Below, piece after piece: positions 1 to 7,164 of a stretch of 64,000 nucleotides of DNA (positions are counted from its first letter, which is position 1; every line of letters starts with the position of its first letter). The notes under the pieces are model-generated. The model ran no database searches. It worked only from the letters and a program-made list of their open reading frames with translations, and had not been told where the DNA came from. The stretch covers positions 1,054,001-1,118,000 of the forward strand of contig CAWDAZ010000004.1 of NCBI GenBank assembly GCA_963800475.1, read 5' to 3'. The position numbers and the translations under genes are program-made. Origin of the DNA: Palsa-465 sp963800475. Its GTDB lineage: Bacteria > Actinomycetota > Thermoleophilia > Solirubrobacterales > Solirubrobacteraceae.

Positions 1-617
1 GCCGGGATCACCGGCGGGCTGGTTCCCGGCACCGACGAACTGCCGTCGAGCAACATCATGTAGGGATTGCCCGCGCCGTCGGTGTAGACCCCGCCGCTGC
101 CGTTGGGCACCTGCTGGTAAGCGAAGTACTGGAACACTTGCGTGCTGCCGCTCTGCGCCACGGCGGTGAGCAGCGTGTTCGTCGCATACGGTGTGGAGGA
201 GAAGGTCCAGTCCGGCACGCTACCGCCGGTCACCGCGTACAGAGAGTCCGTGAGCGTGCCGGCGGCGGGCGAGAACGTGACCTGGTGCTCGACAGGAGTG
301 GGCTGCGCAGCGCTTCCGTAGGCGCTCAGGAAGATCAAGTTGCTCGATGTGCTCCCGGCCTGTATCGGTGTGACCCCCCCGGTGAGACACGCCGACTGCA
401 GCTCACCCTCGATCGAGGCCAGCTTCGTGCGGGCCCGCTGAGTCGCGTTGACGCGGGTAAACGTCCGCGTCGCTTGATGCATCGTGACGTCAAGGATCGT
501 GAACACCGCGATCATGACCACAATGCCCAGGACGAGCACGACCAGCAGCTCGAGGAGCGAGAAGCCATGCTCGCTCTGCACCACCCGGCGCCACTGAAAG
601 ATGGCTCCTCTCAACAT
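1..617 (-). CDS. type IV pilin-like (minor pseudopilin) protein, 3' end beyond window
   Basis: Partial gene running off the left edge, about 205 codons visible. The N-terminus reads MLRGAIFQWRRVVQSEHGFS followed by LLELLVVLVLGIVVM, a class III prepilin signal: a basic leader, a Gly before Phe at the peptidase site, Glu at +5 and a hydrophobic helix. PilD-type peptidase would cleave after the Gly and methylate the Phe. The rest is Ser/Thr/Gly-rich and extracellular in style. The ATG at 617 overlaps the stop of the upstream pilin-like gene (ATGTTGA), so the two are probably translationally coupled. It is best read as a minor pilin of the T4P machine encoded at 42-56 kb; the exact role is unknown. 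Confidence 0.8.
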   Translation of the reverse strand, partial: MLRGAIFQWRRVVQSEHGFSLLELLVVLVLGIVVMIAVFTILDVTMHQATRTFTRVNATQRARTKLASIEGELQSACLTGGVTPIQAGSTSSNLIFLSAYGSAAQPTPVEHQVTFSPAAGTLTDSLYAVTGGSVPDWTFSSTPYATNTLLTAVAQSGSTQVFQYFAYQQVPNGSGGVYTDGAGNPYMMLLDGSSSVPGTSPPVIP

Positions 618-2056
618 GACCCCTGCGGTGAGCTTCCCGTGACGTTGGCCGTCACGACGGTTGGCACCGTGAAGTTGTTGTTCGTGACGTTGGCCACCGT
701 CGCCCTGCGCGTCGTGCCGACCACCGGCGCGGACACACACACCGTGTAGGTCCCGGTGTAACCAGACGCGCTCGCGGTCGACCCGGTCGTTGCCGTAGTG
801 GCGAACGGCTGCCCAGCAGACGCCAGCACCCCGTTCACATCGATCGCCGCATCCGACGCGATCGCCGGATACCAGGTCGTATTGCACGACGTCCCGCTCG
901 TGCTATGAAAGCTCAGGCTGACGCTCGAAGGTGCCACGCGGGCCCCGATCACCTCCCCGACGATCTCAAGCGCTGGCTCCTGAACCGACAACGTTTGACT
1001 GGAGCCCGGTGCAACCGTGAACTTATCGACGGTCGCGGGCGGTTCCATCTGCTCACAGGGACCCGCCCACACCTGGTAGTTACCGCTATAGCTGGGCCCG
1101 GTGAATTCAAACGGGAACAGCGTGACGAGATTCGGAGCCGCCGGAATGAGCGTCGCCGGCGCGGTGCAGGTAGCAGGCTGGCTCGCGCACGCCGACGGCG
1201 AGGTCTTATCTCCGGACATGCGGCTCGAGGTGCCGTTGCCAAACCACGCAATGGCGTTCGCCACCTGCCCAGAGAGATTGCCGGCAGCCCCGGCCGCGGT
1301 GAAGTTGGCATTGATCGAACCAGCGAGCCCCAACGTGACTGGATTGGATGTCGGTCTCGAGGTGCCCGTGGCTGTCACGGTCGCGGCCGAAGTTGGCGAC
1401 GGATTGCCCGTCGGATCGACGTATCCCGGATCACTGAAGCTCGCCGTGTAAGAGCCCGCCGTCAGACCGGCCAACTCCGTGCACCCGCCCGAGTCGGTCG
1501 ACCCGGACTCGTAGCTCGGACCGCTCGCCGCCACCGATACCCCCGGCAAGCCCGCGCCAGTCTGATCCACGACCTGGGCCAGCAAGGTCCCCCCGGCGGG
1601 CGGGGTGATGACGCTCTCCGCCACGACCGGAGGCTCCCGATTAGCGCCCGTCCCCGGGACCAGGTTCGCATTCCAGTTCACCGTCGAGACAACCCTGAAA
1701 TATGCTGCCGCGCCCGCGCCCGGCGCCCCGCAACTGCCGGTCCCCGAACTATTCAGGAACGTCGCCGTCGAGTTGACCTGATACGCCGTCCCATCTAACG
1801 TGACCACCCGGTTCTGATTGAGCCCGTTGAGCTGCTCGGCAGACAGCCCCCGCAAACGCTGCTGGTCCTGCTCAGCGACCTGCCCCGCCTGGGCACGATG
1901 GCGCTGATTGCTGCTGGCGACCGTCGCTGCGATCAGGCCAATCGCCACTGCGGAAGCGATCAAGCCGACCAACAGCGCGGTGACAAGCACCTCGATCAAC
2001 GTAAACCCTGCCTCAGACCTCGCACGCAACAGCGGCGACACCGGCTCGGGGGCCAC
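611..2056 (-). CDS. prepilin-like protein with carboxypeptidase-regulatory-like (Ig-like) domain
   Basis: About 481 residues from a GTG start at 2056, preceded by a purine run (GGGGGGAAGG) that lies rather close. Upstream in-frame codons look non-coding, so a longer start is unlikely; a GTG six codons further in is an alternative. Near the N-terminus, SEAGFTLIEVLVTALLVGL is a prepilin cleavage and transmembrane motif. Around residues 155-225 a stretch containing GTLLAQVVDQTGAGLPGVSV and AGSYTASFSDPGY resembles the carboxypeptidase regulatory-like/CNA-B fold. The remainder is low-complexity, Ser/Thr/Ala-rich with paired cysteines. It is probably a large minor pilin displayed at the tip or along the fibre, first visible gene of a minus-strand minor-pilin operon. 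Confidence 0.8.
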   Translation of the reverse strand: MAPEPVSPLLRARSEAGFTLIEVLVTALLVGLIASAVAIGLIAATVASSNQRHRAQAGQVAEQDQQRLRGLSAEQLNGLNQNRVVTLDGTAYQVNSTATFLNSSGTGSCGAPGAGAAAYFRVVSTVNWNANLVPGTGANREPPVVAESVITPPAGGTLLAQVVDQTGAGLPGVSVAASGPSYESGSTDSGGCTELAGLTAGSYTASFSDPGYVDPTGNPSPTSAATVTATGTSRPTSNPVTLGLAGSINANFTAAGAAGNLSGQVANAIAWFGNGTSSRMSGDKTSPSACASQPATCTAPATLIPAAPNLVTLFPFEFTGPSYSGNYQVWAGPCEQMEPPATVDKFTVAPGSSQTLSVQEPALEIVGEVIGARVAPSSVSLSFHSTSGTSCNTTWYPAIASDAAIDVNGVLASAGQPFATTATTGSTASASGYTGTYTVCVSAPVVGTTRRATVANVTNNNFTVPTVVTANVTGSSPQGSC

Positions 2057-2442
2057 CCTTCCCCCCGGAACGCAACAGCCCCCGCGCGGACAGCCCTCGC
2101 CATGTTTCAACGGCCATAATCGCCCGCGCAATCTAGGTTTACTCCCAATCAGTTCCCCACCGGCTTCCACCAGACGCTCCCTCCGGGGGCCACGATCACG
2201 ATCTTGAGGTTGGAAGACAAAGATCGGCAGCAACAGCCGGTGCTTGAGTCCTGGCCGGCGGGTGTAGCCGAACGATCCAGCCGATCAGGAGTCCGGCCGT
2301 CCTCGCGGCATGTGCGAGTTCGTTCCATGGCAGCAGCGTCGTGACGTCGCCCGGATGGGTCGGGACGCCTGCAAAGAGCGGCGACTCGGGGTCGGCTCGC
2401 CACGCATTTGACGGGAAGGATTCGTCCGTGTGGGGACGAAAG

Positions 2443-2470
2443 GTCTTGTCGATATGGTCTTGTCGATATG
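2443..2470. repeat. perfect 14-bp tandem duplication
   Basis: GTCTTGTCGATATG occurs twice head to tail with no mismatch. The second copy supplies the ATG of the possible lipoprotein fragment at 2468. The 2057-2467 interval otherwise holds no convincing gene; it is the upstream region of the minus-strand pilin operon. Confidence 0.9.
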
Positions 2471-2782
2471 CACCGGTCGTTGGTTCGTCGGCTATCCGGC
2501 CGCGGTTGGAGCAGGTCGACGATGATCGCCGCCGTGGCACTCGTCACAGCGTGCGGGGGTGGTGGCCGACAAGGCGCAGAGCCCGCGAGGGCCTACACAC
2601 CGGCCGACCGAGACCTCGAGGGCCACCGCAAGGTGGCCTTCGTCGTTAGGCGGCGTCGCCGTCTTGCCGCACCACGAGCGGGGGCTGATGCCTTGCTCGG
2701 TCGAGCATGGACAAATCCGCGCACTCTCGGTATCTCCTCGGCAAGGTATGCGAGGTCATATCCACGCGCGAACTCGTACTAA
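2468..2782 (+). pseudogene. possible lipoprotein fragment
   Basis: From the ATG at 2468 the reading frame begins with a basic segment, a short hydrophobic stretch and a lipobox-like TMIAAVALVTACGGGG, followed by about 25 plausible residues. After about position 2645 the translation turns Arg-rich and no longer looks like a protein, which suggests a lost frame. No RBS is clear. It may be a broken lipoprotein gene or chance. Confidence 0.25.
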
Positions 2783-2964
2783 CGCCTCTGGGACACATTA
2801 CGACCGACCCGACATGCACTCCCGACGTTGCGGTGGTTCTCGACGAGCGAATCGCCGCAAGCGGTCTCGATAGCGATCACTTCGGCGCCGTGTTGGTGCA
2901 GCGAATCCTCGACGAGACAGTCGGGAGGTACAGCAGCGACCGCTTGGTCGCTGAGGCCCCGTGA
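2707..2964 (+). CDS. hypothetical protein, 85 aa
   Basis: A short frame from ATG 2707 to TGA 2964. Composition is protein-like and acidic in the second half (VVLDERIAASGLDSD, VQRILDETVGRY), and its third-codon G+C is lower than in neighbouring core genes. No family is recognised and no Shine-Dalgarno is evident. It ends 14 bp before the convergent stop of the CocE-type hydrolase. It could be a truncated remnant. Confidence 0.4.
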   Translation: MDKSAHSRYLLGKVCEVISTRELVLTPLGHITTDPTCTPDVAVVLDERIAASGLDSDHFGAVLVQRILDETVGRYSSDRLVAEAP

Positions 2965-2977
2965 GCGAGCCCGCCTG

Positions 2978-4669
2978 TTACTCGCTGGCGGTAACTGTGG
3001 GCAGGATGAGCGCCGAGGGGTGTCCGGCATCGTGGAGGAGCTCGACGTCTACCGGTGGGGTCGCGGTGGCGGTGGTGGTGGTGGGCTCCTGGCCGGTGCC
3101 GGGGTTGCGTACGTAGCGGGGATGGGCGCCGGAAGAGACCTGCAGGCGGATGCGGTGCGCGGTCGCGAAGCGGTGGGCCGTCGGCCACAGGTCGAACGCT
3201 ACCCGCCGGGCGCCGTCGGGGTCGGGCTCGAAGCGCCCGGGGGCGATCCGGATCAAGGCGTCGCAGACGTTCCACGATGCCCCCGCGGAATCGACGTCGC
3301 AGACGCGAGCAAACAGGTCGAAGTGGGGCGAGCTCGCGCGCACCCACAGCTCGACGCGGACCGGTCCGATCGCTTCCCGAGTCGAGGCCAGTGGTTCGGT
3401 TGTGTAGGTCAGCACGTCCGGCCGTGCTTCCAGCGGTCGGTTGTCCACGACCGGCTCTCGCCCGAGGAGAACCGGACCGCCCAGCGAGGGGGTGGGGTCG
3501 GCGGGGTCGTAGCGGTAGCGATCAGGCGTCGAGTTCGTACGTGGCTCATGCGCGTGCAGCCGGCCGTCCTCGCCGAGCCACAGCCGCCGTTCCCCGGTGT
3601 CGGGTGGAGGCCAGCTGGGGAGCTCGCGCCAGCCTCCGCCGGTGCGCTCGCCGGTCACGAACACCACGACCGCGGCGGGTCGCACGAGGCGGTGATCGTC
3701 GAGCAGCCCGGCGCGGAGCCATCCGAGCCCGTCGCGCAATCCGGCAGCCATCAGCCCGGGAGCGGTGTGCGTCCACGGACCGATGATCAGCTGGACGGTG
3801 CGTCGCGCGGCCTGCAGCGCGCGGAAGTCCTCAAGCAGCCACGGCAGGAAGATGTCCTGCCAGCCGCCGATCAGCTGGACGGGCGCGGTGACCTTCTCGA
3901 CGCCGGCTGCGTAGTCGCGCGTGGCCCAGTAGGCGTCCTCACGCTCGGTGCTGGCCAGGCCTTCGCGAAACCAGGCCACCTCCGCCCCGGTCGCCCGCTC
4001 GTCGAGGTCGGTGAGCGACAGCTCGGACAGCAGCACGGGCAGTCGGCGGAGCCCGCGTGCCATCGCCAGCGGCGCCAGCCGGCGCTCCTGCGCAGCGACG
4101 AGCACCAGCCACGAAGCGACCGTCTCCAGCGACAGGCTGCCGCCGGGATAGGTCTGCCCGTGAAACTGCGACGCGCTCGCCTGGATCGCCAGCGCGGCGA
4201 GATCGTCGCCTGCCTCCGGGGCGACCGCCCACTGCACGAGCCCCAGATAGCTCGGGCCGATCATCCCAATCCGGCCGGCATGCCACGGCTGGCGCCGAAT
4301 CCAGCGAAGCGTGGCCAGGCCGTCGGCGCGCTCGTCGAACGGACTGAACGTGCCCTGCGAGCCGAACGTGCCGCGCACGCTCTGAATCACGACCTGCAGC
4401 CCCCGTTCGGCCAGGAGGCGCCCCAACAGCACACCAAGGATCTGGCGGCGCCCGTAGGGCGAGCGCACCAGCACCGTGGGCTGCGCCCGGTCAGACATCG
4501 CGCGCGCGAACCAGCGATCGGCCAGCAGCACCGCTCCGTCGTCCATCTGCACGCGCAGGTCACGCTCGCACGCGACATCGAGGGTCTGCGCGCGGGGCAG
4601 ACGCAGCTGTCGAGCAAGGATCTGACTCGCGAGGCTGATTCCGCGATGGTAGGTCCCGGTGGACTTCAC
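2978..4669 (-). CDS. CocE/NonD-family serine hydrolase (X-Pro dipeptidyl-peptidase type)
   Basis: 563 residues from the GTG at 4669. The frame stays open to 4918, but upstream residues look random. The N-terminal alpha/beta-hydrolase part carries the nucleophile elbow GPSYLG, an Asp in GGWQDIF and a His in GPWTHTA, the usual Ser-Asp-His triad order of the family. The C-terminal third (from about residue 350) is a jelly-roll X-Pro dipeptidyl-peptidase C domain. Such enzymes hydrolyse esters or acyl-dipeptides; the substrate cannot be predicted. It stands alone, convergent with the small ORF at 2707. No signal peptide is evident, so it is probably cytoplasmic. Confidence 0.88.
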   Translation of the reverse strand: MKSTGTYHRGISLASQILARQLRLPRAQTLDVACERDLRVQMDDGAVLLADRWFARAMSDRAQPTVLVRSPYGRRQILGVLLGRLLAERGLQVVIQSVRGTFGSQGTFSPFDERADGLATLRWIRRQPWHAGRIGMIGPSYLGLVQWAVAPEAGDDLAALAIQASASQFHGQTYPGGSLSLETVASWLVLVAAQERRLAPLAMARGLRRLPVLLSELSLTDLDERATGAEVAWFREGLASTEREDAYWATRDYAAGVEKVTAPVQLIGGWQDIFLPWLLEDFRALQAARRTVQLIIGPWTHTAPGLMAAGLRDGLGWLRAGLLDDHRLVRPAAVVVFVTGERTGGGWRELPSWPPPDTGERRLWLGEDGRLHAHEPRTNSTPDRYRYDPADPTPSLGGPVLLGREPVVDNRPLEARPDVLTYTTEPLASTREAIGPVRVELWVRASSPHFDLFARVCDVDSAGASWNVCDALIRIAPGRFEPDPDGARRVAFDLWPTAHRFATAHRIRLQVSSGAHPRYVRNPGTGQEPTTTTATATPPVDVELLHDAGHPSALILPTVTASE

Positions 4670-4748
4670 ACGATGATGGCCGGCCTCGGCTGATGAGCTG
4701 CGTCCGCGCGTCACGACTAACTTGTTCCACGCGAGCGCGGATCCAAGG

Positions 4749-4780
4749 CACGGCGGGAACAAAGCGCGGGTTCTATTCCC
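4749..4780. repeat. T-arm-like 32-bp repeat, copy A
   Basis: 32 bp shared with 6665-6696, one mismatch (T/C). It contains GGGTTCTATTCCC, which folds like a tRNA or tmRNA T-arm (GGG stem, loop TTCTATT). In this copy the sequence after ATTCCC differs and the outer stem is lost. It looks like a remnant of a tRNA- or tmRNA-type attachment site. The 4670-4908 interval has no other feature. Confidence 0.6.
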
Positions 4781-4908
4781 CTCATCGGTCTGCAGGTCGT
4801 AAACGTCTTGGTGCGTACTGGACGTGCGGAGCGACGAGTGGTGAAATGCGGGGCGACGATCGCAGGCCAGGTTGCGTTCTCGCAGGCTGTTCACCGACGG
4901 GAGGGTCG

Positions 4909-5102
4909 ATGGTTTCAAGGCTTCAGCGGCAGATCGCCCGGGCGGTGCGAGCGGGTGTTCCCTCGATGAGATCGAGGAGCTGGTGATCGAGCCGGCGCCG
5001 CTCGACGAGGAGCAAAAGGCCGCGCTGTGGCTCTACGCCGAGGCGCTTGAGGGACAGCGCCACGAGTCGATGCTCGTCCACGCCGAGCTCGCGCTTCGCT
5101 GA
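4909..5102 (+). pseudogene. small conserved actinobacterial-type protein, frameshifted
   Basis: Two frames together make one sensible small protein. ATG 4909 gives MVSRLQRQIARAVRAG and then loses sense, reaching a stop; the -1 frame continues with SLDEIEELVIEPAPLDEEQK and AALWLYAEALEGQRHE to a TGA at 5102. A one-base loss around 4957-4962 explains the break. The second half (DEEQKAALWLYAEAL) recalls a small conserved protein seen in many actinobacteria, of unknown function. It could be a real frameshift mutation, a base-call error or, less likely, programmed -1 frameshifting. Confidence 0.55.
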
Positions 5103-5115
5103 CCAGCTACCGGAG

Positions 5116-5496
5116 CTAAGAGGAGGGGCGGCGGTAGCCGCGCTCGGCCTTGACCACCTCGCCGCTCTTGGCGAGCTTGGACAGCGTCGTTGAGACCGTT
5201 CCGCGGGCGAGGCCGGTGGCGGCCGCGACCTCGCCGGCCGTCATCGCTTTGCCGCCAGCGAGCGCGGCGAGCACGCGGGTCTTCGTCGCTCCGGGCGCCG
5301 TGCGGCGCCCTGTTCGGCGAGTCTGTGTGCGCGGCTGTCGACCGGGAGTGGGGCCTGGCCGCGGAGTCGCTGTGGGCGAAGGCGGCGGCGACCCGCCCCG
5401 GGGGTCGAGCGCGGCGAGTGCACGGCGAAGCTTCTCGGCCTCAGCGAGCAACTGCTCGAGGCGTTCTTGAATCTCCTTGCGAATCGTGTCGATCAA
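5116..5496 (-). CDS. winged-helix DNA-binding protein with N-terminal coiled coil
   Basis: 126 residues from TTG 5496, chosen because GGGAGG lies eight bases upstream and coding character starts there (LIDTIRKEIQERLEQLLAEA). Residues 1-33 are a likely coiled coil, 34-70 a Pro/Thr/Arg-rich linker, and about 72-126 a winged helix: KTRVLAALAGGKAMTAGEVA, then ATGLARGTVSTTLSKLAKSG. This is a MarR/IclR-like reader head and may be nucleoid- or operator-binding. It is convergent with the frameshifted gene at 4909. Confidence 0.72.
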   Translation of the reverse strand: MIDTIRKEIQERLEQLLAEAEKLRRALAALDPRGGSPPPSPTATPRPGPTPGRQPRTQTRRTGRRTAPGATKTRVLAALAGGKAMTAGEVAAATGLARGTVSTTLSKLAKSGEVVKAERGYRRPSS

Positions 5497-5806
5497 TTGG
5501 AAGGGCCTCCCGGCTCGTGGTCGGCGAACGATCCTATACAGACGAAAACAGACATCGGGCCCTGCCGCCGACCACGAGGTTGGCGCGGGTGGCTCCACGC
5601 GGCAAGCAGCGGGCCTCCTCGTCCGAAAAGAGCAGAGGGCGAAGGGCTCGACTGGGTAGCTCGCCCTCCGCGTGGTAGGGGAGTTGCGCGATCCTGATGC
5701 GGCTGCTGGCGAGCACAAGCATCTCGCCCCCGGACTCCGAGCAGGCTACGAAGCCGCCGATCACCGTTAGTTCAAGTTTCGTGGGGCTGCCGCCGATCAC
5801 AGCCAT

Positions 5807-6073
5807 GTGAACGGCGCCGATCGTCTACCCATCAAAGCCGGGCCAGTCCCCGATCGCCTGACCATCTGGCCGATGGATGACGGCCGCTACGGCTTGGACG
5901 CGACCTTCCAAGGAGCCTCCGGTTACCAGCGCACGGACCACCACCACGAAGAGCTGGAGCGCTGCGGGGTCCCGCGCCACTTCAGGCAGGAACTCGACGG
6001 CGGATGGACGCTCCGCTTCGGCCCGCTCCGCTCGGTGGACATGGCTGTTGCCCTTGGGGCGTTTGTCTACTGA
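5807..6073 (+). CDS. hypothetical protein, 88 aa
   Basis: GTG 5807 to TGA 6073. The product has an alternating beta-like pattern (DRLTIWPMDDGRYGLDATFQ, GGWTLRFGPLRSVDMAVALG) and a His-rich turn (DHHHEEL). It is not recognised. The codon pattern fits the surroundings. ATG 5872 would give a much shorter product and seems less likely. Confidence 0.6.
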   Translation: MNGADRLPIKAGPVPDRLTIWPMDDGRYGLDATFQGASGYQRTDHHHEELERCGVPRHFRQELDGGWTLRFGPLRSVDMAVALGAFVY

Positions 6074-6212
6074 CGCGCGAGCCGCAGTTCCGGCTGCTCC
6101 CTCGCATGGAGATCGCCTCGAGCGTGCGACTGGCTCACCATTCCTTCGCTTGATCGGGTCGCGATCGGCGCATAGTGTGTGCTGAGCCCGGCCAAGTCCA
6201 GAGGAGGTCGAA

Positions 6213-6521
6213 GTGAAGTACTTCGTCAGTGCCACACCAGGTCCTATGCCGCCCACGCCTGAGCAGTTCGACGCGGCGCTCGGCTGGCTCGAAGGTAAGG
6301 TCGACGACGGCACGTTTGACTGCATCTTCGGGTTCATCGAGGGCGGCGGCTTCAGCGTCGCCAACGCCGATTCGCACGCCGACGTTCTTGACCTGATGGC
6401 GGAGTATCCGCTGTTCGGGCTGGTCACGTGGGACGTGCGCCCCTTGCTCGATTTCAAGGAAGGGGCAGACACGGTGCGAGCGAAGCTTGCTGAAGCCCAG
6501 GCCGCGATGGCTGGGCGGTGA
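6213..6521 (+). CDS. small ferredoxin-fold protein (muconolactone-isomerase/YCII-like)
   Basis: 102 residues from GTG 6213 with a strong GAGGAGG eight bases upstream. It begins MKYFVSATPGPMPPTPEQFD and ends with the pattern LFGLVTWDVRPLLDFKEGAD. The order of beta strands, GGG turn and helices resembles small dimeric alpha/beta-barrel proteins (muconolactone isomerase or YCII type). No substrate can be named. A free-standing gene. Confidence 0.75.
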   Translation: MKYFVSATPGPMPPTPEQFDAALGWLEGKVDDGTFDCIFGFIEGGGFSVANADSHADVLDLMAEYPLFGLVTWDVRPLLDFKEGADTVRAKLAEAQAAMAGR

Positions 6522-6664
6522 GCTCGACGATTACTCGGCACAACTGAAGCGAACCGCGGGCTCCCGAGCGGCCGCCCCCGGAGAGGGACCGGTGTCGCGG
6601 TTCCGGGTCCGAACTACGCGTACGCGGTGGCGCTGGTCTGCCTCCTGGTCGGCGCGGAGCTAGC

Positions 6665-6696
6665 CACGGCGGGAACAAAGCGCGGGTTCCATTCCC
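6665..6696. repeat. T-arm-like 32-bp repeat, copy B (with complete hairpin)
   Basis: Second copy of the repeat at 4749. Here ACGGCGGGAA at 6666-6675 pairs with TTCCCGCCGT at 6692-6701, enclosing GCGGG-TTCCATT-CCCGC, a T-arm mimic. The 6522-6891 interval has no gene; it contains this element and the TGGACAG repeats. Confidence 0.6.
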
Positions 6697-6742
6697 GCCG
6701 TTTCGGCAGCTGGTCGTCTTACTCGTCCACCAACGTCCGCGT

Positions 6743-6787
6743 CTGTCCAGGTGGCCGGTCTTCTCGTTGGACAGTTCGTTGGACAGT
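6743..6787. repeat. TGGACAG repeat cluster outside the island's left end
   Basis: Two direct copies of GTTGGACAGTT lie at 6766-6787 and an inverted copy (CTGTCCA) at 6743-6749. The same heptamer forms the paired repeats just inside both ends of the island, so these may be integrase arm-type sites left by an earlier insertion. Confidence 0.5.
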
Positions 6788-6891
6788 TTTGTCAGCCAGC
6801 GAGCGTTTTGTAGCGGTTCATAGCGGTCAGCGTTGTCGGCGCTGAAGAGTCAAGAGCGCCCGTCATTGCTGAGGATCCGCGTGTTTGCGGT

Positions 6892-6940
6892 GATGCCGGA
6901 GGAGGGACTCGAACCCCCGACACGCGGATTATGATTCCGC
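6892..6940. repeat. island attachment repeat, distal copy (tRNA 3'-end remnant)
   Basis: Identical over 49 bp to 22971-23019. It holds the acceptor 3' half, T-arm, variable loop and 3' anticodon half of the tRNA but not the 5' half; beyond 6940 only a short stretch (AACCGACT) still resembles the tRNA. It is not a functional tRNA. Confidence 0.9.
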
Positions 6941-6997
6941 GTGTCCGAACCGACTATCGCGCATGAAGACGGGCGATTTGTGCCGAAGAAGGGCGCG

Positions 6998-7018
6998 GTG
7001 GACAGGAATGTGGACAGG
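6998..7018 (+). repeat. paired TGGACAGG repeat at left inner end
   Basis: Two TGGACAGG octamers joined by AATG. It matches 22845-22865 at 20 of 21 positions in the same orientation, and both lie just inside the island. Candidate integrase arm-binding sites. Confidence 0.6.
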
Positions 7019-7164
7019 TTTGCCACGTCGTCTGCTCGCGCCATGCGGCGTAGCCCCCGGCCCGAGGCGTCGCCTCATACGCGTACCCGCATAGAGGCGA
7101 CTAGCAGGTGCCTCGGGACGCACCTCGGGGGTGCTCGCGCCGGGGGCTTCCCGCCGCGGGGAGC

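Noticed and set aside
2828..4693. 621-codon plus-strand open frame opposite the CocE-type hydrolase
   Set aside because: Arg/Gly/Pro-rich product typical of antisense frames in GC-rich DNA; the minus-strand frame has a full catalytic triad.
6892..6970. Second functional tRNA gene
   Set aside because: Only the 3' half matches; the acceptor 5' half and D-arm are missing. It is an attachment-site remnant.
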